Part shown: positions 8,025 to 17,269 of the stretch, piece by piece
Layout: each line of letters starts with the position of its first letter
How positions within the stretch are numbered: the stretch's first letter is position 1
DNA from: Croceitalea sp.
GTDB lineage: Bacteria > Bacteroidota > Bacteroidia > Flavobacteriales > Flavobacteriaceae
DNA: 33,058 nt
Assembly (NCBI GenBank): GCA_013001145.1
Contig: JABDND010000131.1
Location: 1 to 33,058, forward strand
Reading direction: 5' to 3'
The notes under the pieces: generated by a model
The model's database searches: none
What the model saw: only the letters and a program-made list of their open reading frames with translations
Told to the model about the DNA's origin: nothing
Program-made: the position numbers and the translations under genes

Positions 8025-8897
8025 CTAAGCCAAAACTTCTTTGACTTTGATTCCTATTTCAGCAGGGGAATCGACTACATTGATGCCACAATTCCTCATA
8101 ATTCGTTTTTTGGCCTGAGCAGTGTCGTCACTGCCACCTACAATCGCCCCGGCATGCCCCATAGTTCTACCTGCGGGTGCAGTCTCACCGGCGATAAAGC
8201 CAACTATAGGTTTTTTACTGCCACTAGCTTTATACCACTGAGCAGCATCAGCTTCCAATTGGCCTCCTATTTCACCAATCATCACTACGCATTCCGTTTC
8301 TGGGTCGTTTATCAATAATTCAACTGCTTCTTTTGTTGTTGTTCCAATAATGGGATCACCACCTATTCCTATTGCTGTAGTTATACCCAAGCCCTGTCTA
8401 ACAACTTGATCAGCCGCTTCGTAGGTCAACGTTCCAGATTTTGAAACTATGCCGACCTTGCCTTTTTTGAAAACAAAACCTGGCATGATACCCACTTTGG
8501 CTTCACCTGGTGTGATGACACCGGGACAGTTGGGGCCAATTAGGGTACAGTCACGATCTTTGATATAGTTGTTGGCCTTAACCATATCTGCCACAGGTAT
8601 ACCTTCTGTAATGGTTATGATTACTTTTATTCCTGCATTTGCAGCTTCCATAATCGCGTCTGCAGCAAATGCTGGCGGCACGAAAATTATGGACGTATCG
8701 GCTCCTACTTGCTGAACCGCTTCATCCACGGTATTGAATACGGGTTTGTTCAAGTGTTTTTGTCCACCCTTACCTGGGGTAACCCCTCCAACGATATTGG
8801 TTCCATACTCAATCATTTGCTCGGCATGAAAAGTACCTTCACTGCCCGTAAATCCTTGAACAATAATTTTGGAATCCTTATTTACTAAAACGCTCAT
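8025..8897 (-). CDS. sucD: Succinyl-CoA ligase, alpha subunit
   Basis: A 290-residue alpha subunit of succinyl-CoA synthetase, which makes ATP or GTP from succinyl-CoA in the TCA cycle together with a beta subunit (SucC, not in this window). The CoA-binding Rossmann start is [14 protein letters not shown] (residues 11-24), then [18 protein letters not shown] near 120, and [13 protein letters not shown] with the phosphorylated histidine at about His248. Length is normal. It has its own promoter-like box upstream and a strong terminator downstream, so it appears to be a single-gene unit. Confidence 0.97.
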   Translation of the reverse strand: MSVLVNKDSKIIVQGFTGSEGTFHAEQMIEYGTNIVGGVTPGKGGQKHLNKPVFNTVDEAVQQVGADTSIIFVPPAFAADAIMEAANAGIKVIITITEGIPVADMVKANNYIKDRDCTLIGPNCPGVITPGEAKVGIMPGFVFKKGKVGIVSKSGTLTYEAADQVVRQGLGITTAIGIGGDPIIGTTTKEAVELLINDPETECVVMIGEIGGQLEADAAQWYKASGSKKPIVGFIAGETAPAGRTMGHAGAIVGGSDDTAQAKKRIMRNCGINVVDSPAEIGIKVKEVLA

Positions 8898-8920
8898 AGA
8901 ATTAAGTTTGTTAGCCTTGA

Positions 8921-8928
8921 CAAAAATA
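8921..8928 (-). promoter_or_regulatory. Promoter -7 box for sucD
   Basis: TATTTTTG on the minus strand is an exact match to TAnnTTTG, 23 bases upstream of the sucD ATG, in the 66-base gap after the second lpxD-like gene. A -33 element is not obvious. Confidence 0.42.
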
Positions 8929-8963
8929 GCCTTTTGAATATCAATATTAAAAGAATTGGATGG

Positions 8964-9899
8964 CTATTTGTCCTTCATTTTATTGAGTATTGAGGGAATA
9001 CTGCGTATACTCGCCATTTCTCTCATTTTTAAAGGTGCCTCATCGGCAGGACTCCCAAAATATGTTTTACCTGATTCCAATGATTTGCCCACTCCAGATT
9101 GCGCGTAAACCACGGCGCCTTTACCTATGGTAATGCCACTAATGACACCCACTTGGCCCCAAAGAGTCACTTCATCTTCAACAATTACACAGCCCGCTAT
9201 ACCTGTATGTGAGGCAATCAAACACTTTTTACCAATAACGGTATCATGACCTATTTGTATTTGATTATCCAATTTGGTGCCTTCTTTAATTGTGGTATCA
9301 CCGGTGACTCCACGGTCAATTGTGCAGCTCGCTCCTATGTCTACATTGTTCTCGATAATCACCCTGCCACCAGATATTAATCTGTCAAACCCTTCAGGTC
9401 TTTTTTTATAATAGAAAGCATCGGCCCCTAAAATGGTACCGGCATGAATGGTGACATTGTCGCCGATAATTGTATTGTCATAGATGGATACGTTGGAATG
9501 AATGAGGCAATTCTTACCTATTTTAACATTGTTTCCAACAAATGTATTGGGCTGTATATGTGTTCCTTGCCCTACTTTAGCTGAACTTGAAATTGAAGTA
9601 TTGGCGTTTTGAAATGGATTGAAATGAAGCGTTAGTTTATTAAAATCACGAAAAGGGTCATCGCTGATCAACAAAGCCTTGCCTTTTGGGCACTCAACGT
9701 TTTTGTTGATCAATACTACAGAGGCCTTTGATTTCAATGCTTTGTCATAATACTTTGGATGGTCAACAAAAACGATGTCGCCTTTTTCGACTACATGAAT
9801 TTCATTCATTCCAAGCACTTCAAAATCATCAGCTCCAACAAATTGTGCTCCAATAATTTGGGCGATATTCTTTAGGTGATATGGTTTATGAAATTTCAT
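8964..9899 (-). CDS. LpxD-like UDP-3-O-acylglucosamine N-acyltransferase (second paralog)
   Basis: A 311-residue left-handed beta-helix acyltransferase. An N-terminal LpxD-type domain (about residues 1-95) is followed by many hexapeptide repeats and a short C-terminal helical tail. Conserved LpxD sequence includes VDIGASCTIDRGVTGDT, LDNQIQIGHD (with the position of the catalytic histidine retained) and FGSPADEAPLKMRE. It differs from the paralog at 12656-13687: the usual GADGFGF is GADAFYYKK here, and it is shorter. It begins 8 bases after efp. It may N-acylate a lipid A precursor with a different chain or serve a related sugar; the sequence does not decide. Confidence 0.82.
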   Translation of the reverse strand: MKFHKPYHLKNIAQIIGAQFVGADDFEVLGMNEIHVVEKGDIVFVDHPKYYDKALKSKASVVLINKNVECPKGKALLISDDPFRDFNKLTLHFNPFQNANTSISSSAKVGQGTHIQPNTFVGNNVKIGKNCLIHSNVSIYDNTIIGDNVTIHAGTILGADAFYYKKRPEGFDRLISGGRVIIENNVDIGASCTIDRGVTGDTTIKEGTKLDNQIQIGHDTVIGKKCLIASHTGIAGCVIVEDEVTLWGQVGVISGITIGKGAVVYAQSGVGKSLESGKTYFGSPADEAPLKMREMASIRSIPSILNKMKDK

Positions 9900-9907
9900 T
9901 GGCCAAT

Positions 9908-10474
9908 CTATTCTTTGGCCCGCTCCATATAAGCGCCTTTTTCGGTGTCAATCTTAATCTTGTCGCCTTCATTGATAAACAGGGGAACATTGATTCTAGC
10001 CCCCGTCTCAACGGTTGCAGGCTTTGTCGCATTGGTGGCCGTATTGCCTTTTACGCCGGGCTCCGTATGTGAAACTTCCAAAACTACGCTCGCTGGCATA
10101 TCTACTGATAATGGCATACTGTCTTCTGTATTGAAAAGAATGGTAACAACTTCACCCTCTTTTAATAAATCGGGGGCATCTAAAGTTTCCTTTTGTAATG
10201 TAATCTGATTGTAATCGTCTGTGTTCATGAAGTGAAAAGTGTCTCCTTCCGCATATAAAAACTGATATGACCTTGTTTCCACACGAACATCTTCAATCTT
10301 ATGTCCGGAAGAGAAGGTGTTATCAATAACCTTACCCGTAGTCACACTTTTTAATTTGGTTCTTACGAACGCGGGTCCTTTGCCAGGCTTGACATGTAAG
10401 AATTCAATAATTTTAAAAATGTCGTTGTTGTACTTGATGCACAAACCCTTTCTGATATCTGATGTACTTGCCAT
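9908..10474 (-). CDS. efp: Translation elongation factor P
   Basis: A 188-residue EF-P, which relieves ribosome stalling at polyproline stretches. Three beta-barrel domains are expected; the domain I loop reads VKPGKGPAFVRTK with the modifiable lysine at Lys32 (E. coli Lys34 equivalent), so a lysine-type modification is possible. The C-terminal region ends with GARINVPLFINEGDKIKIDTEKGAYMER-like sequence typical of the family. It lies 4 bases after lpxA and 8 before the second lpxD-like gene, inside a lipid A operon, an arrangement I recall from other flavobacteria. Confidence 0.97.
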   Translation of the reverse strand: MASTSDIRKGLCIKYNNDIFKIIEFLHVKPGKGPAFVRTKLKSVTTGKVIDNTFSSGHKIEDVRVETRSYQFLYAEGDTFHFMNTDDYNQITLQKETLDAPDLLKEGEVVTILFNTEDSMPLSVDMPASVVLEVSHTEPGVKGNTATNATKPATVETGARINVPLFINEGDKIKIDTEKGAYMERAKE

Positions 10475-10478
10475 AAGT

Positions 10479-11264
10479 TTAATTGCTGCTAAAATAACCT
10501 TTCATTATACCGCGCTGTGAATCTCTAATAAACTGGAGAATCTCATCACGTTCCGGTGTTGCTTCCATTTCAGCTTCTATGATTGAAGCTGCCTGCGAAT
10601 TATTGTAATTTTTTTGATAAAGAATTCTATATATATTCTGTATTTCCCTGATCTTATCTGATTCAAATCCACGACGTCTTAACCCAATGGAGTTGATTCC
10701 CACATAGGACAAAGGTTCCCGAGCCGCCTTAACAAATGGGGGCACATCTTTACGGACCAAAGAGCCACCGGTAACAAAAGCGTGATTGCCAATAGATACA
10801 AATTGATGCACCGCGACCATACCTGCCAATACCACATTTTGACCTATGGTTACATGACCGGCCAAAGTAGAATCATTACTAAAAATACAGCCATCACCAA
10901 CGAAACAATCATGGGCCACATGGCAATATGCCATTATTAAACAATTGTTGCCTATAACGGTTTTCATACGGTCTGCAGTACCCTTGTTGATGGTAGCACA
11001 TTCACGGATGGTTGTATTGTCCCCTATTTGCACAATGGTTTCTTCACCTTGGTATTTTAAATCTTGGGGAGGAGCCGAAATGACGGCACCGGGAAAAATA
11101 TTACAATTCTTACCTATACGGGCGCCTTCCATAATGGTTACGTTCGATCCTATCCAAGTACCTTCACCAATAATTACGTTATTGTGAATGGTGGTAAAGG
11201 GTTCAATGACCACATTCTTGGCGATTTTTGCACCTGGATGCACATAAGCTAAAGGCTGGTTCAT
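10479..11264 (-). CDS. lpxA: UDP-N-acetylglucosamine acyltransferase
   Basis: First enzyme of lipid A synthesis, adding a 3-hydroxyacyl chain from ACP to UDP-GlcNAc. The 261-residue protein begins MNQPLAYVHPGAKIA and is made of hexapeptide repeats. The catalytic histidine lies in the motif MAYCHVAHDC near residue 120, and the family motif GIMKGYF closes the C-terminal helical domain. Length is normal. It starts 4 bases after the lpxC/fabZ stop and is followed 4 bases later by efp, so it is tightly packed in the operon. Confidence 0.96.
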   Translation of the reverse strand: MNQPLAYVHPGAKIAKNVVIEPFTTIHNNVIIGEGTWIGSNVTIMEGARIGKNCNIFPGAVISAPPQDLKYQGEETIVQIGDNTTIRECATINKGTADRMKTVIGNNCLIMAYCHVAHDCFVGDGCIFSNDSTLAGHVTIGQNVVLAGMVAVHQFVSIGNHAFVTGGSLVRKDVPPFVKAAREPLSYVGINSIGLRRRGFESDKIREIQNIYRILYQKNYNNSQAASIIEAEMEATPERDEILQFIRDSQRGIMKGYFSSN

Positions 11265-11268
11265 AATC

Positions 11269-12669
11269 TTACCCTTTTGATTTTACGATCTGTGCCATTA
11301 ATTCTGCCTCTGAGACCAATTTACCATTGGCATATGCGTATGCCTGCATGTGACAAATACCTCGCCTAATGGGCGTGATCAAGTCACATTTAAAAATAAG
11401 TGTATCGCCTGGCACTACTTGTTGTTTGAATTTGACATTGTCGATCTTCATAAAAAATGTCAAGTAATTCTCTGGATCTGGCACGGTGCTCAAAACCAAA
11501 ATTCCACCGGTCTGGGCCATGGCCTCTACCTGTAAAACACCGGGCATTACCGGTGCCCCTGGAAAATGCCCAACAAAAAAGGGTTCATTCATGGTTACGT
11601 TCTTGACGCCCACTACGTGGGTATCGGACAACTCCAATATCTTATCGACCAATAAAAATGGAGGCCTGTGCGGAAGCATGTTCATGATTTGGGTGACATC
11701 CATTAAAGGAGTTTGGTTCAAATCATAACTGGGCACTTTGTTGCGCTTCTCAATCTTTATGATTTTTGATAGCTTTTTAGCAAATTGGGTGTTAACATAA
11801 TGCCCAGGTTTATTGGCAATTACTTTGCCCCTAATACGTGTTCCTGTCAAAGCCAAATCGCCGATAACATCCAATAATTTATGCCGTGCCGCCTCATTGG
11901 GCTGGTGTAAGGTTAAATTATCCAATATCCCATTGGGCTTAACCGAGAGTTTCTTTTTATCAAATGCTTTTTCAAGCTTTTTCATAGTTGATTCAGAAAT
12001 CTCCTTGTCTACATAAACAATGGCATTGTTTAGGTCGCCACCTTTTATCAATCCATTTTCCAATAGCATTTCCAATTCATGCAAAAAACTAAAAGTTCTT
12101 GCGTTCGCAATTTCATCTTTGAAATCGCAAATTTGTTCAAGGGTGGCATTTTGGGTGCCCAAAACCTTCGTGCCAAAATCGACCATGGTGGTGACTTGGT
12201 ATTCATCGGAAGGGATGACCGTGATTTCGCTGCCAGTAGCCTCATCTTTAAAAGAAATCACATCTTTGACTATGTACTCTTCCCTGTCTTCTTCTTGAGT
12301 TACAATTCCTGCCTTTTCCAAGGCTTCAACAAAATATTTGGAAGAGCCGTCCATAATTGGAGGTTCAGGGGAGTCCAATTCAATGAGTACGTTATCCACA
12401 TCCATGCCCACCAAGGCGGCCAAAACATGTTCAGAGGTCTGTATTTTGACACCGTTCTTTTCAAGATTGGTGCCCCGCTGTGTGTTGATGACATAATTGG
12501 CATCAGCTTCAATAATAGGTTCGCCTTCCAAGTCTACCCTTTTAAATGCAAAACCATGATTTGCAGGAGCCGGAACAAAGGTCATAGTCACATTTTCACC
12601 AGTATGCAGACCTACCCCTTTTAGGGTAACCTCTTTAGCTATAGTTTTTTGTTTATTACTGCTTTCCAT
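11269..12669 (-). CDS. lpxC/fabZ: Bifunctional UDP-3-O-acyl-GlcNAc deacetylase / 3-hydroxyacyl-ACP dehydratase
   Basis: A 466-residue fusion characteristic of Bacteroidota. Residues 1-310 are LpxC, the zinc deacetylase that commits lipid A synthesis: [19 protein letters not shown] (zinc His), [16 protein letters not shown], and [14 protein letters not shown] with the His and Asp ligands, then the catalytic His in KPGHYVNT. Residues about 325-466 are FabZ, with [14 protein letters not shown] and [23 protein letters not shown] carrying the catalytic His and Glu. I start at the ATG at 12669, which overlaps lpxD by 14 bases; a TTG two codons earlier is less likely. The fusion links lipid A and fatty acid synthesis at the hydroxyacyl-ACP branch. 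Confidence 0.96.
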   Translation of the reverse strand: MESSNKQKTIAKEVTLKGVGLHTGENVTMTFVPAPANHGFAFKRVDLEGEPIIEADANYVINTQRGTNLEKNGVKIQTSEHVLAALVGMDVDNVLIELDSPEPPIMDGSSKYFVEALEKAGIVTQEEDREEYIVKDVISFKDEATGSEITVIPSDEYQVTTMVDFGTKVLGTQNATLEQICDFKDEIANARTFSFLHELEMLLENGLIKGGDLNNAIVYVDKEISESTMKKLEKAFDKKKLSVKPNGILDNLTLHQPNEAARHKLLDVIGDLALTGTRIRGKVIANKPGHYVNTQFAKKLSKIIKIEKRNKVPSYDLNQTPLMDVTQIMNMLPHRPPFLLVDKILELSDTHVVGVKNVTMNEPFFVGHFPGAPVMPGVLQVEAMAQTGGILVLSTVPDPENYLTFFMKIDNVKFKQQVVPGDTLIFKCDLITPIRRGICHMQAYAYANGKLVSEAELMAQIVKSKG

Positions 12670-13687
12670 TGTCAATTTTCTTATGTAAATCTGAAATATT
12701 GCTCACTATTTTGGGCAAATTTTTAAAATGAACATACGATTTGTTATAATCACCGTAGTTGAGTGCAGGTGAACCTTGTAAAACTTCGTCATCTTTTACA
12801 TTTCTTCCAATACCTGATTGTGCCTGAATTTTCACCCTATCACCAATTGTGATATGCCCAACGATACCTACCTGTCCACCAATTAAACAATGCTTGCCTA
12901 TTTTAGTTGACCCAGCTACGCCTGTTTGAGCGGCTATTGCGGTATGCTCGCCAATTTCAACATTATGGGCTATTTGTATTTGATTGTCAAGTTTGACTCC
13001 TTTGCGCAAAACTGTTGATCCCAAGGTGGCCCTATCGATGGTGGTTCCAGCTCCAATATCTACCCTATCCTCCAATATTACGTTGCCGGTTTGAGGAACT
13101 TTACTGTACTCTCCTTTTTCATTGGGGGTAAAACCAAAACCATCGGCACCTATGATTGCGCCGCTATGAATTACACAATCATTACCAATTATGGATTCTG
13201 AATAAATTTTAGCACCAGCGAAAATGATACAATTATCCCCTATTTTCACATTGTCACCAATATAAACATTGGGGTATATTTTCACATCCTTGCCAATTTT
13301 AACGTTCTCGCCCAAGTAAGAAAAAGCGCCTAAATAGAAACCCTCTCCATATTCTGTGGTTTGTGAAACAAAAGAAGGATTTTCAATGCCAACCTTATTA
13401 TTCTTCACTTGGTTGTAATATTCGAGTAATTTTGAAAAAGACTTATAGGCATCATCTACTTTGATCAGTGTGGTAGAGATTTCCTGTTCAGGAACAAAGT
13501 CTCGGTTCACTATGGTTATGGACGCTTTGGTGGAATATATATAGGATGTGTATTTCGGATTTGCCAAAAAGGTCAATGACCCTTGCTCCCCTTCTTCAAT
13601 TTTAGAAAGTTTATGAACCGCAGTCTGAGGATTTCCCTCAACTTCCCCTTCTAAAATTCCGGCAATCTGGGTAGCTGTAAATTTCAT
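12656..13687 (-). CDS. lpxD: UDP-3-O-acylglucosamine N-acyltransferase
   Basis: Third lipid A enzyme, adding the N-linked hydroxyacyl chain. The 343-residue protein begins [18 protein letters not shown], the LpxD N-terminal uridine-binding domain (about 1-100), followed by hexapeptide repeats with [39 protein letters not shown] and [19 protein letters not shown], whose His is the expected catalytic base, and a C-terminal helix. I chose the ATG at 13687; the frame extends to a TTG at 13714 inside the HD gene's end, without support. It overlaps lpxC/fabZ by 14 bases. This is the canonical copy; a diverged paralog lies at 8964-9899. Confidence 0.95.
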   Translation of the reverse strand: MKFTATQIAGILEGEVEGNPQTAVHKLSKIEEGEQGSLTFLANPKYTSYIYSTKASITIVNRDFVPEQEISTTLIKVDDAYKSFSKLLEYYNQVKNNKVGIENPSFVSQTTEYGEGFYLGAFSYLGENVKIGKDVKIYPNVYIGDNVKIGDNCIIFAGAKIYSESIIGNDCVIHSGAIIGADGFGFTPNEKGEYSKVPQTGNVILEDRVDIGAGTTIDRATLGSTVLRKGVKLDNQIQIAHNVEIGEHTAIAAQTGVAGSTKIGKHCLIGGQVGIVGHITIGDRVKIQAQSGIGRNVKDDEVLQGSPALNYGDYNKSYVHFKNLPKIVSNISDLHKKIDNGKQ

Positions 13688-13710
13688 TTGGGCAAAAGTA
13701 AGAAAATTTG

Positions 13711-14937
13711 TCAAACGCTATCCTTTGGATAGCATGCATAATATTTTGTCACGGGCGTTGAGAGTGCCTTTAAATTAAAATGATCGGATGCCGTTGCGAC
13801 ATCGGTCAACTTACCATTTTTATGTAAAATATTGATATTTCCCTTTATTTCATCATACGCTTGGTTACTAATGACCCCCTCAAAAACAAAATAGGATGCC
13901 TCATGATCGGTAAGTTGAAAGTGTTTTTTGACCCATTCTTTTTTGCCAGCTATTTTTGTCTTTGACAGGGGTTTATTCTTTATTTTGATATGTAACAGCT
14001 CCCGGTTCAACAACATGGTTGAGAGTTTTGCCAATATGATATCGTTATTATTCTGCCAGATTTTGAGGGCCGAAATAATGTCTATATCATCCAAAAGAGC
14101 AAAGGTGTTAAGGCTTTCTAATGTAAATTCAGAATGACCATCGGCTTTTAAGAAATAGAGTAAGGTTGGACTGGCCTCAATTTCTTTACCACTTTTCATT
14201 AGTCCTTTGGCCCTATCAATGACCTTGATCAATAATTGCTCGGCAACCAAGCTGGTTTTGTGCAAGTACACCTGCCAGTACATAAATCGACGCGCCATCA
14301 AAAATTTCTCAACGGAATATAGCCCTTTTTCTTCTATGACCAGCTCGTTGTTGCTTACATTGAGCATGGTCAGCAATCTTTCAGAATTGATGTTGCCTTC
14401 ATGCACACCAGTGAAAAAACTGTCGCGCTTTAGATAATCCAAACGGTCCATATCCAACTGGCTGGACACTAACTGATTTAAGAAAAGTTTTGGGTGTTTA
14501 CCCTTATAAATATCAATGGCCATTCGCAAACTACCGCTAAATTCTTCGTCCAAGGCTTCCATAAAACGAAGCGAAATGGTCTCATGATTTAGTGAAGGCA
14601 CAATTTTAAATTCAAGGGCATGGGAAAAGGGTCCATGCCCTATATCATGCAAAAGAATGGCACAAAGCAGGGCATTTTCTTCATCGTTGGTGATTTGAAC
14701 TTGCTTGTATCTCAATATTTCAATGGCCTTTCGCATTAAATGCATACTGCCAAGAGCATGATGAAATCTGGTGTGGTGTGCCCCGGGATATACTAAGTAT
14801 GAAAGTCCCATCTGCGAGATGCGCCGCAAACGTTGAAAGTAAGGATGGGCAATAAGATTAAAAATTAGTTCATTGGGTGTTCCAATAAAACCGTAGATTG
14901 GATCGTTGAATATTTTAAGCTTGTTGGTCTGGGCCAA
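13711..14937 (-). CDS. HD-domain phosphohydrolase (dNTP triphosphohydrolase-like)
   Basis: About 408 residues. The N-terminus resembles [15 protein letters not shown], followed by [30 protein letters not shown], the paired HD motif in [15 protein letters not shown], and a later [18 protein letters not shown] carrying the fourth metal ligand Asp. These are the metal-binding features of the dGTPase/SAMHD1-like branch; the natural substrate is unknown. The start is uncertain: no in-frame ATG exists near the conserved N-terminus. I favour TTG at 14937, just downstream of a perfect -7 box at 14958-14965, over GTG at 14970 or TTG at 14982, which lie upstream of that box. First gene of the lipid A block. 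Confidence 0.85.
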   Translation of the reverse strand: MAQTNKLKIFNDPIYGFIGTPNELIFNLIAHPYFQRLRRISQMGLSYLVYPGAHHTRFHHALGSMHLMRKAIEILRYKQVQITNDEENALLCAILLHDIGHGPFSHALEFKIVPSLNHETISLRFMEALDEEFSGSLRMAIDIYKGKHPKLFLNQLVSSQLDMDRLDYLKRDSFFTGVHEGNINSERLLTMLNVSNNELVIEEKGLYSVEKFLMARRFMYWQVYLHKTSLVAEQLLIKVIDRAKGLMKSGKEIEASPTLLYFLKADGHSEFTLESLNTFALLDDIDIISALKIWQNNNDIILAKLSTMLLNRELLHIKIKNKPLSKTKIAGKKEWVKKHFQLTDHEASYFVFEGVISNQAYDEIKGNINILHKNGKLTDVATASDHFNLKALSTPVTKYYACYPKDSV

Positions 14938-14951
14938 TGCGTTTAAATTTA
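14924..14951 (+). promoter_or_regulatory. Candidate porX promoter
   Basis: TTG (14924-14926), a 17-base spacer and TAAATTTA (14944-14951, seven of eight matches to TAnnTTTG) lie 22 bases before the porX ATG. The region also codes the start of the divergent HD gene, so the two promoters overlap. Confidence 0.3.
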
Positions 14952-14957
14952 TTCCCG

Positions 14958-14965
14958 CAAAGATA
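14958..14965 (-). promoter_or_regulatory. Promoter -7 box for HD gene and lipid A operon
   Basis: TATCTTTG on the minus strand is an exact TAnnTTTG match; a TTG lies 21 bases upstream of it, inside the spacing range reported for flavobacterial promoters. It would start transcription near 14951, which supports the TTG start at 14937 for the HD protein. Confidence 0.5.
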
Positions 14966-14973
14966 GTCACTAT

Positions 14974-16518
14974 ATGAAACAAATCTCAATACTTTGGGTG
15001 GACGATGAAATCGACCTCTTAAAACCACATATTTTATTTCTGCAAAACAAAGGGTACGATGTTACTACGGCCCAGAGTGGCCAAGATGCCCTTGAGGAAA
15101 TTGACAAATCGTCTTTTGACATTGTTTTTTTAGATGAGAACATGCCCGGTCTAACGGGTTTGGAAACTTTGGGAGAAATCAAACAAGTGGATGCTACTTT
15201 GCCTGTAGTGATGATCACCAAAAGTGAAGAGGAATATATTATGGATGAGGCCATTGGAAATAAAATCGCCGATTATTTGATCAAGCCCGTGAACCCTAAT
15301 CAAATTCTGCTTTCGCTCAAAAAAAGCTTGGACAATTCGCGTCTGGTTTCTGAAAAAACAACCGCCAGTTACCAACAAGAGTTTCGAAAGATTGCCATGG
15401 ACCTTTCTATGGTCAACACTTATGAAGAATGGGTTGACCTTTATAAAAAATTGATTTACTGGGAACTGCAACTAGAGGAAATTGAAGACTCGAGTATGTT
15501 TGAAATTTTGGAATCGCAAAAAGTGGAGGCCAACAGTCAATTCAGTAAATTCATCGAAAAGAATTATCGTGATTGGTTTGATGGCGGCGAAGGTCCTACC
15601 CTATCACATCAATTGTTTAAAAAGAAGGTGGTGCCAGAATTGGAAGATTCCAAGGTGCTTTTTGTAGTCATCGACAATCTAAGATATGACCAATGGCTCT
15701 CTTTTGAAGATACGATATCAAATTTTTACAAGAAAAAAATTGAAGAGCCTTATTTTAGTATTCTCCCTACGGCAACCCAATATGCCCGTAATGCCATTTT
15801 TTCTGGATTAACCCCATTGGACATGGAAAAAAAGTATCCGGATTGGTGGAAAAATGATACCGATGAAGGAGGTAAAAATATGTTTGAGAAAGAATTTTTG
15901 GGTTCTCAATTGAAACGCTTGGGATTGGACCTAAAGTGGGATTATCATAAAATAAGCAGCTTAAAACAAGGGAAGCACTTAAGTCAAAACTTTAGGACGC
16001 ACAAAGACAATGACCTTACTGTAATTGTCTACAATTTTGTTGATATGCTTTCCCATTCAAAGACCGAAATGGAAGTCATCAAAGAACTCGCCAGTAATGA
16101 CAAGGCATATCGTTCATTGACCCAAAGTTGGTTCAAAAATTCACCTTTGCTAGATATTATACAGCAAGCACAACAACTGGGATTCAAATTGATTTTGACC
16201 ACGGATCATGGCACCATAAATGTAAAGCAGCCCTCAAAAGTAGTTGGCGATCGCGAGACCAGTGCCAATTTACGCTATAAAACGGGTCGTAGCCTTACCT
16301 ATCAAGACAAAGAAGTATTGGCCGTTAAAGATCCCAAAGAAATTTATCTGCCTATTATCAATGTGAGCAGCTCGTTTATTTTTGCCAAAAATGATATGTT
16401 CTTTGCCTACCCCAACAACTATAACCACTATGTAAGCTATTATAGAAATACATATCAACATGGTGGTATATCATTGGAAGAAATGGTAGTTCCTTTTGTA
16501 GTTTTGGAGCCCAAATAG
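14974..16518 (+). CDS. porX: PorX: response regulator with C-terminal PglZ domain (T9SS regulation)
   Basis: A 514-residue protein. Residues 1-120 are a receiver domain with acidic pair Asp10/Asp11, phosphoacceptor Asp54 (FLDENMP), Thr82 and Lys104. After a helical linker, residues about 220-514 form a PglZ domain of the alkaline phosphatase superfamily: VIDNLRYD (Asp234), PTATQYAR (Thr266/Thr268 as nucleophile candidates), NFVDMLSH (Asp357, His361), TTDHGT (Asp411, His412) and HGG (His496). All metal-site positions are present, so an active phosphodiesterase or phosphatase is likely. In Porphyromonas gingivalis PorX works with histidine kinase PorY to control type IX secretion; no porY is in this window. 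It is divergent from the HD gene and precedes tsaE by 6 bases. Confidence 0.93.
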   Translation: MKQISILWVDDEIDLLKPHILFLQNKGYDVTTAQSGQDALEEIDKSSFDIVFLDENMPGLTGLETLGEIKQVDATLPVVMITKSEEEYIMDEAIGNKIADYLIKPVNPNQILLSLKKSLDNSRLVSEKTTASYQQEFRKIAMDLSMVNTYEEWVDLYKKLIYWELQLEEIEDSSMFEILESQKVEANSQFSKFIEKNYRDWFDGGEGPTLSHQLFKKKVVPELEDSKVLFVVIDNLRYDQWLSFEDTISNFYKKKIEEPYFSILPTATQYARNAIFSGLTPLDMEKKYPDWWKNDTDEGGKNMFEKEFLGSQLKRLGLDLKWDYHKISSLKQGKHLSQNFRTHKDNDLTVIVYNFVDMLSHSKTEMEVIKELASNDKAYRSLTQSWFKNSPLLDIIQQAQQLGFKLILTTDHGTINVKQPSKVVGDRETSANLRYKTGRSLTYQDKEVLAVKDPKEIYLPIINVSSSFIFAKNDMFFAYPNNYNHYVSYYRNTYQHGGISLEEMVVPFVVLEPK

Positions 16519-16524
16519 AAAATC

Positions 16525-16941
16525 ATGATTTCAAAGCAGTTTCAATTAAAGCAGATAGATGATGTTGCCAATGAACTGCTGCAAACACAAAAGAGTAAAA
16601 CATTTTGCTTTTTTGGTCAAATGGGAGCGGGTAAAACAACTTTGATTAAGGCACTTGTAAAGAAATTGGGAAGTGCCGATGAAGTGAGCAGCCCAACCTT
16701 TGGATTGGTCAATGAATATCATTCTCCAAAAGGCGAGGTATTGGCTTACCACTTTGATTTTTATAGAATCAATGACGAAACAGAAGCCATGGACATTGGC
16801 TTTGAAGAATATTTGGCCAGCAATACCCACGTGTTTATTGAATGGCCTGAACTTATCCCCAATTTATTGCCAGATGATGTGAATCAAGTTCACATTGATA
16901 TTCAAGATGAAAATACCCGTCACATTAGGTTTAGCTCATAA
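16525..16941 (+). CDS. tsaE: tRNA threonylcarbamoyladenosine biosynthesis ATPase TsaE
   Basis: A 138-residue P-loop ATPase that works with TsaB and TsaD to place t6A at position 37 of ANN-decoding tRNAs. The Walker A motif GQMGAGKTTLIKAL lies at about residues 31-44, then SSPTFGLVNEY, YHFDFYRI and FIEWPE, all characteristic of TsaE. Length is normal. It begins 6 bases after porX with ATG at 16525 and is probably in the same transcript. Confidence 0.95.
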   Translation: MISKQFQLKQIDDVANELLQTQKSKTFCFFGQMGAGKTTLIKALVKKLGSADEVSSPTFGLVNEYHSPKGEVLAYHFDFYRINDETEAMDIGFEEYLASNTHVFIEWPELIPNLLPDDVNQVHIDIQDENTRHIRFSS

Positions 16942-16992
16942 ACCACTAAACTTTAACATTTTATTATCTGCTGATAATTAAGAGGTTAATAC

Positions 16993-17045
16993 GATGAACG
17001 GTCAATAAGAGCGGATGAAATGCATATTTTATCGATGAAATGCAT
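16993..17045 (+). repeat. Tandem GATGAA repeats upstream of small-peptide promoter
   Basis: GATGAA occurs at 16993, 17014 and 17034, spaced 21 and 20 bases, about two helical turns each. The last two copies extend to an identical 12-mer, GATGAAATGCAT (17014-17025 and 17034-17045). The array abuts the predicted -33 element at 17045-17048. Same-face tandem sites next to a promoter suggest binding of an activator or repressor dimer; this is inference. Confidence 0.6.
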
Positions 17046-17073
17046 TTAATGGCGATATATTTTCCTACATTTG
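17045..17073 (+). promoter_or_regulatory. Promoter of the small exported peptide gene
   Basis: TTTA (17045-17048), a 17-base spacer and TACATTTG (17066-17073, exact TAnnTTTG) form the best-looking Bacteroidota promoter in the window, 38 bases before the ATG at 17112. Confidence 0.6.
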
Positions 17074-17111
17074 AGTTAATGAATTTTTTATTAACCCAAA
17101 ATTTTAGTACG

Positions 17112-17246
17112 ATGAACACTAAAAGATTGATTTTTGGACTCTTGGCCGTGGTGATGTTAGCTACTACTGCAGTATCGACCATTACCCTTGATGACCAAGA
17201 CAATGGAGTTAGGAAAAGCGCGGTTAAAATTTCTCCGAAACGTTAA
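17112..17246 (+). CDS. Small exported peptide, 44 residues, unknown function
   Basis: From the ATG at 17112 the peptide begins MNTKRLIFGLLAVVMLATT: two positive charges, then a hydrophobic stretch to about residue 21, a good signal peptide or membrane anchor. The remaining 22 or so residues are polar (DDQDNGVRKSAVKISPKR region), acidic then basic. An in-frame start at 17040 exists but lies upstream of the predicted promoter, so the shorter form is chosen. It has a promoter, tandem upstream repeats and a terminator at 17270-17298, making a compact unit of about 220 bases of RNA. I do not recognise a family. It could be a signalling or stress peptide, or a remnant. Confidence 0.62.
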   Translation: MNTKRLIFGLLAVVMLATTAVSTITLDDQDNGVRKSAVKISPKR

Positions 17247-17269
17247 CCAAAGCTTTTTTATTCATTATT

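Noticed and set aside
12079-12624. 181-codon open frame on the plus strand inside lpxC/fabZ
   Set aside because: Antisense shadow of a well-supported gene; no family motifs, odd composition.
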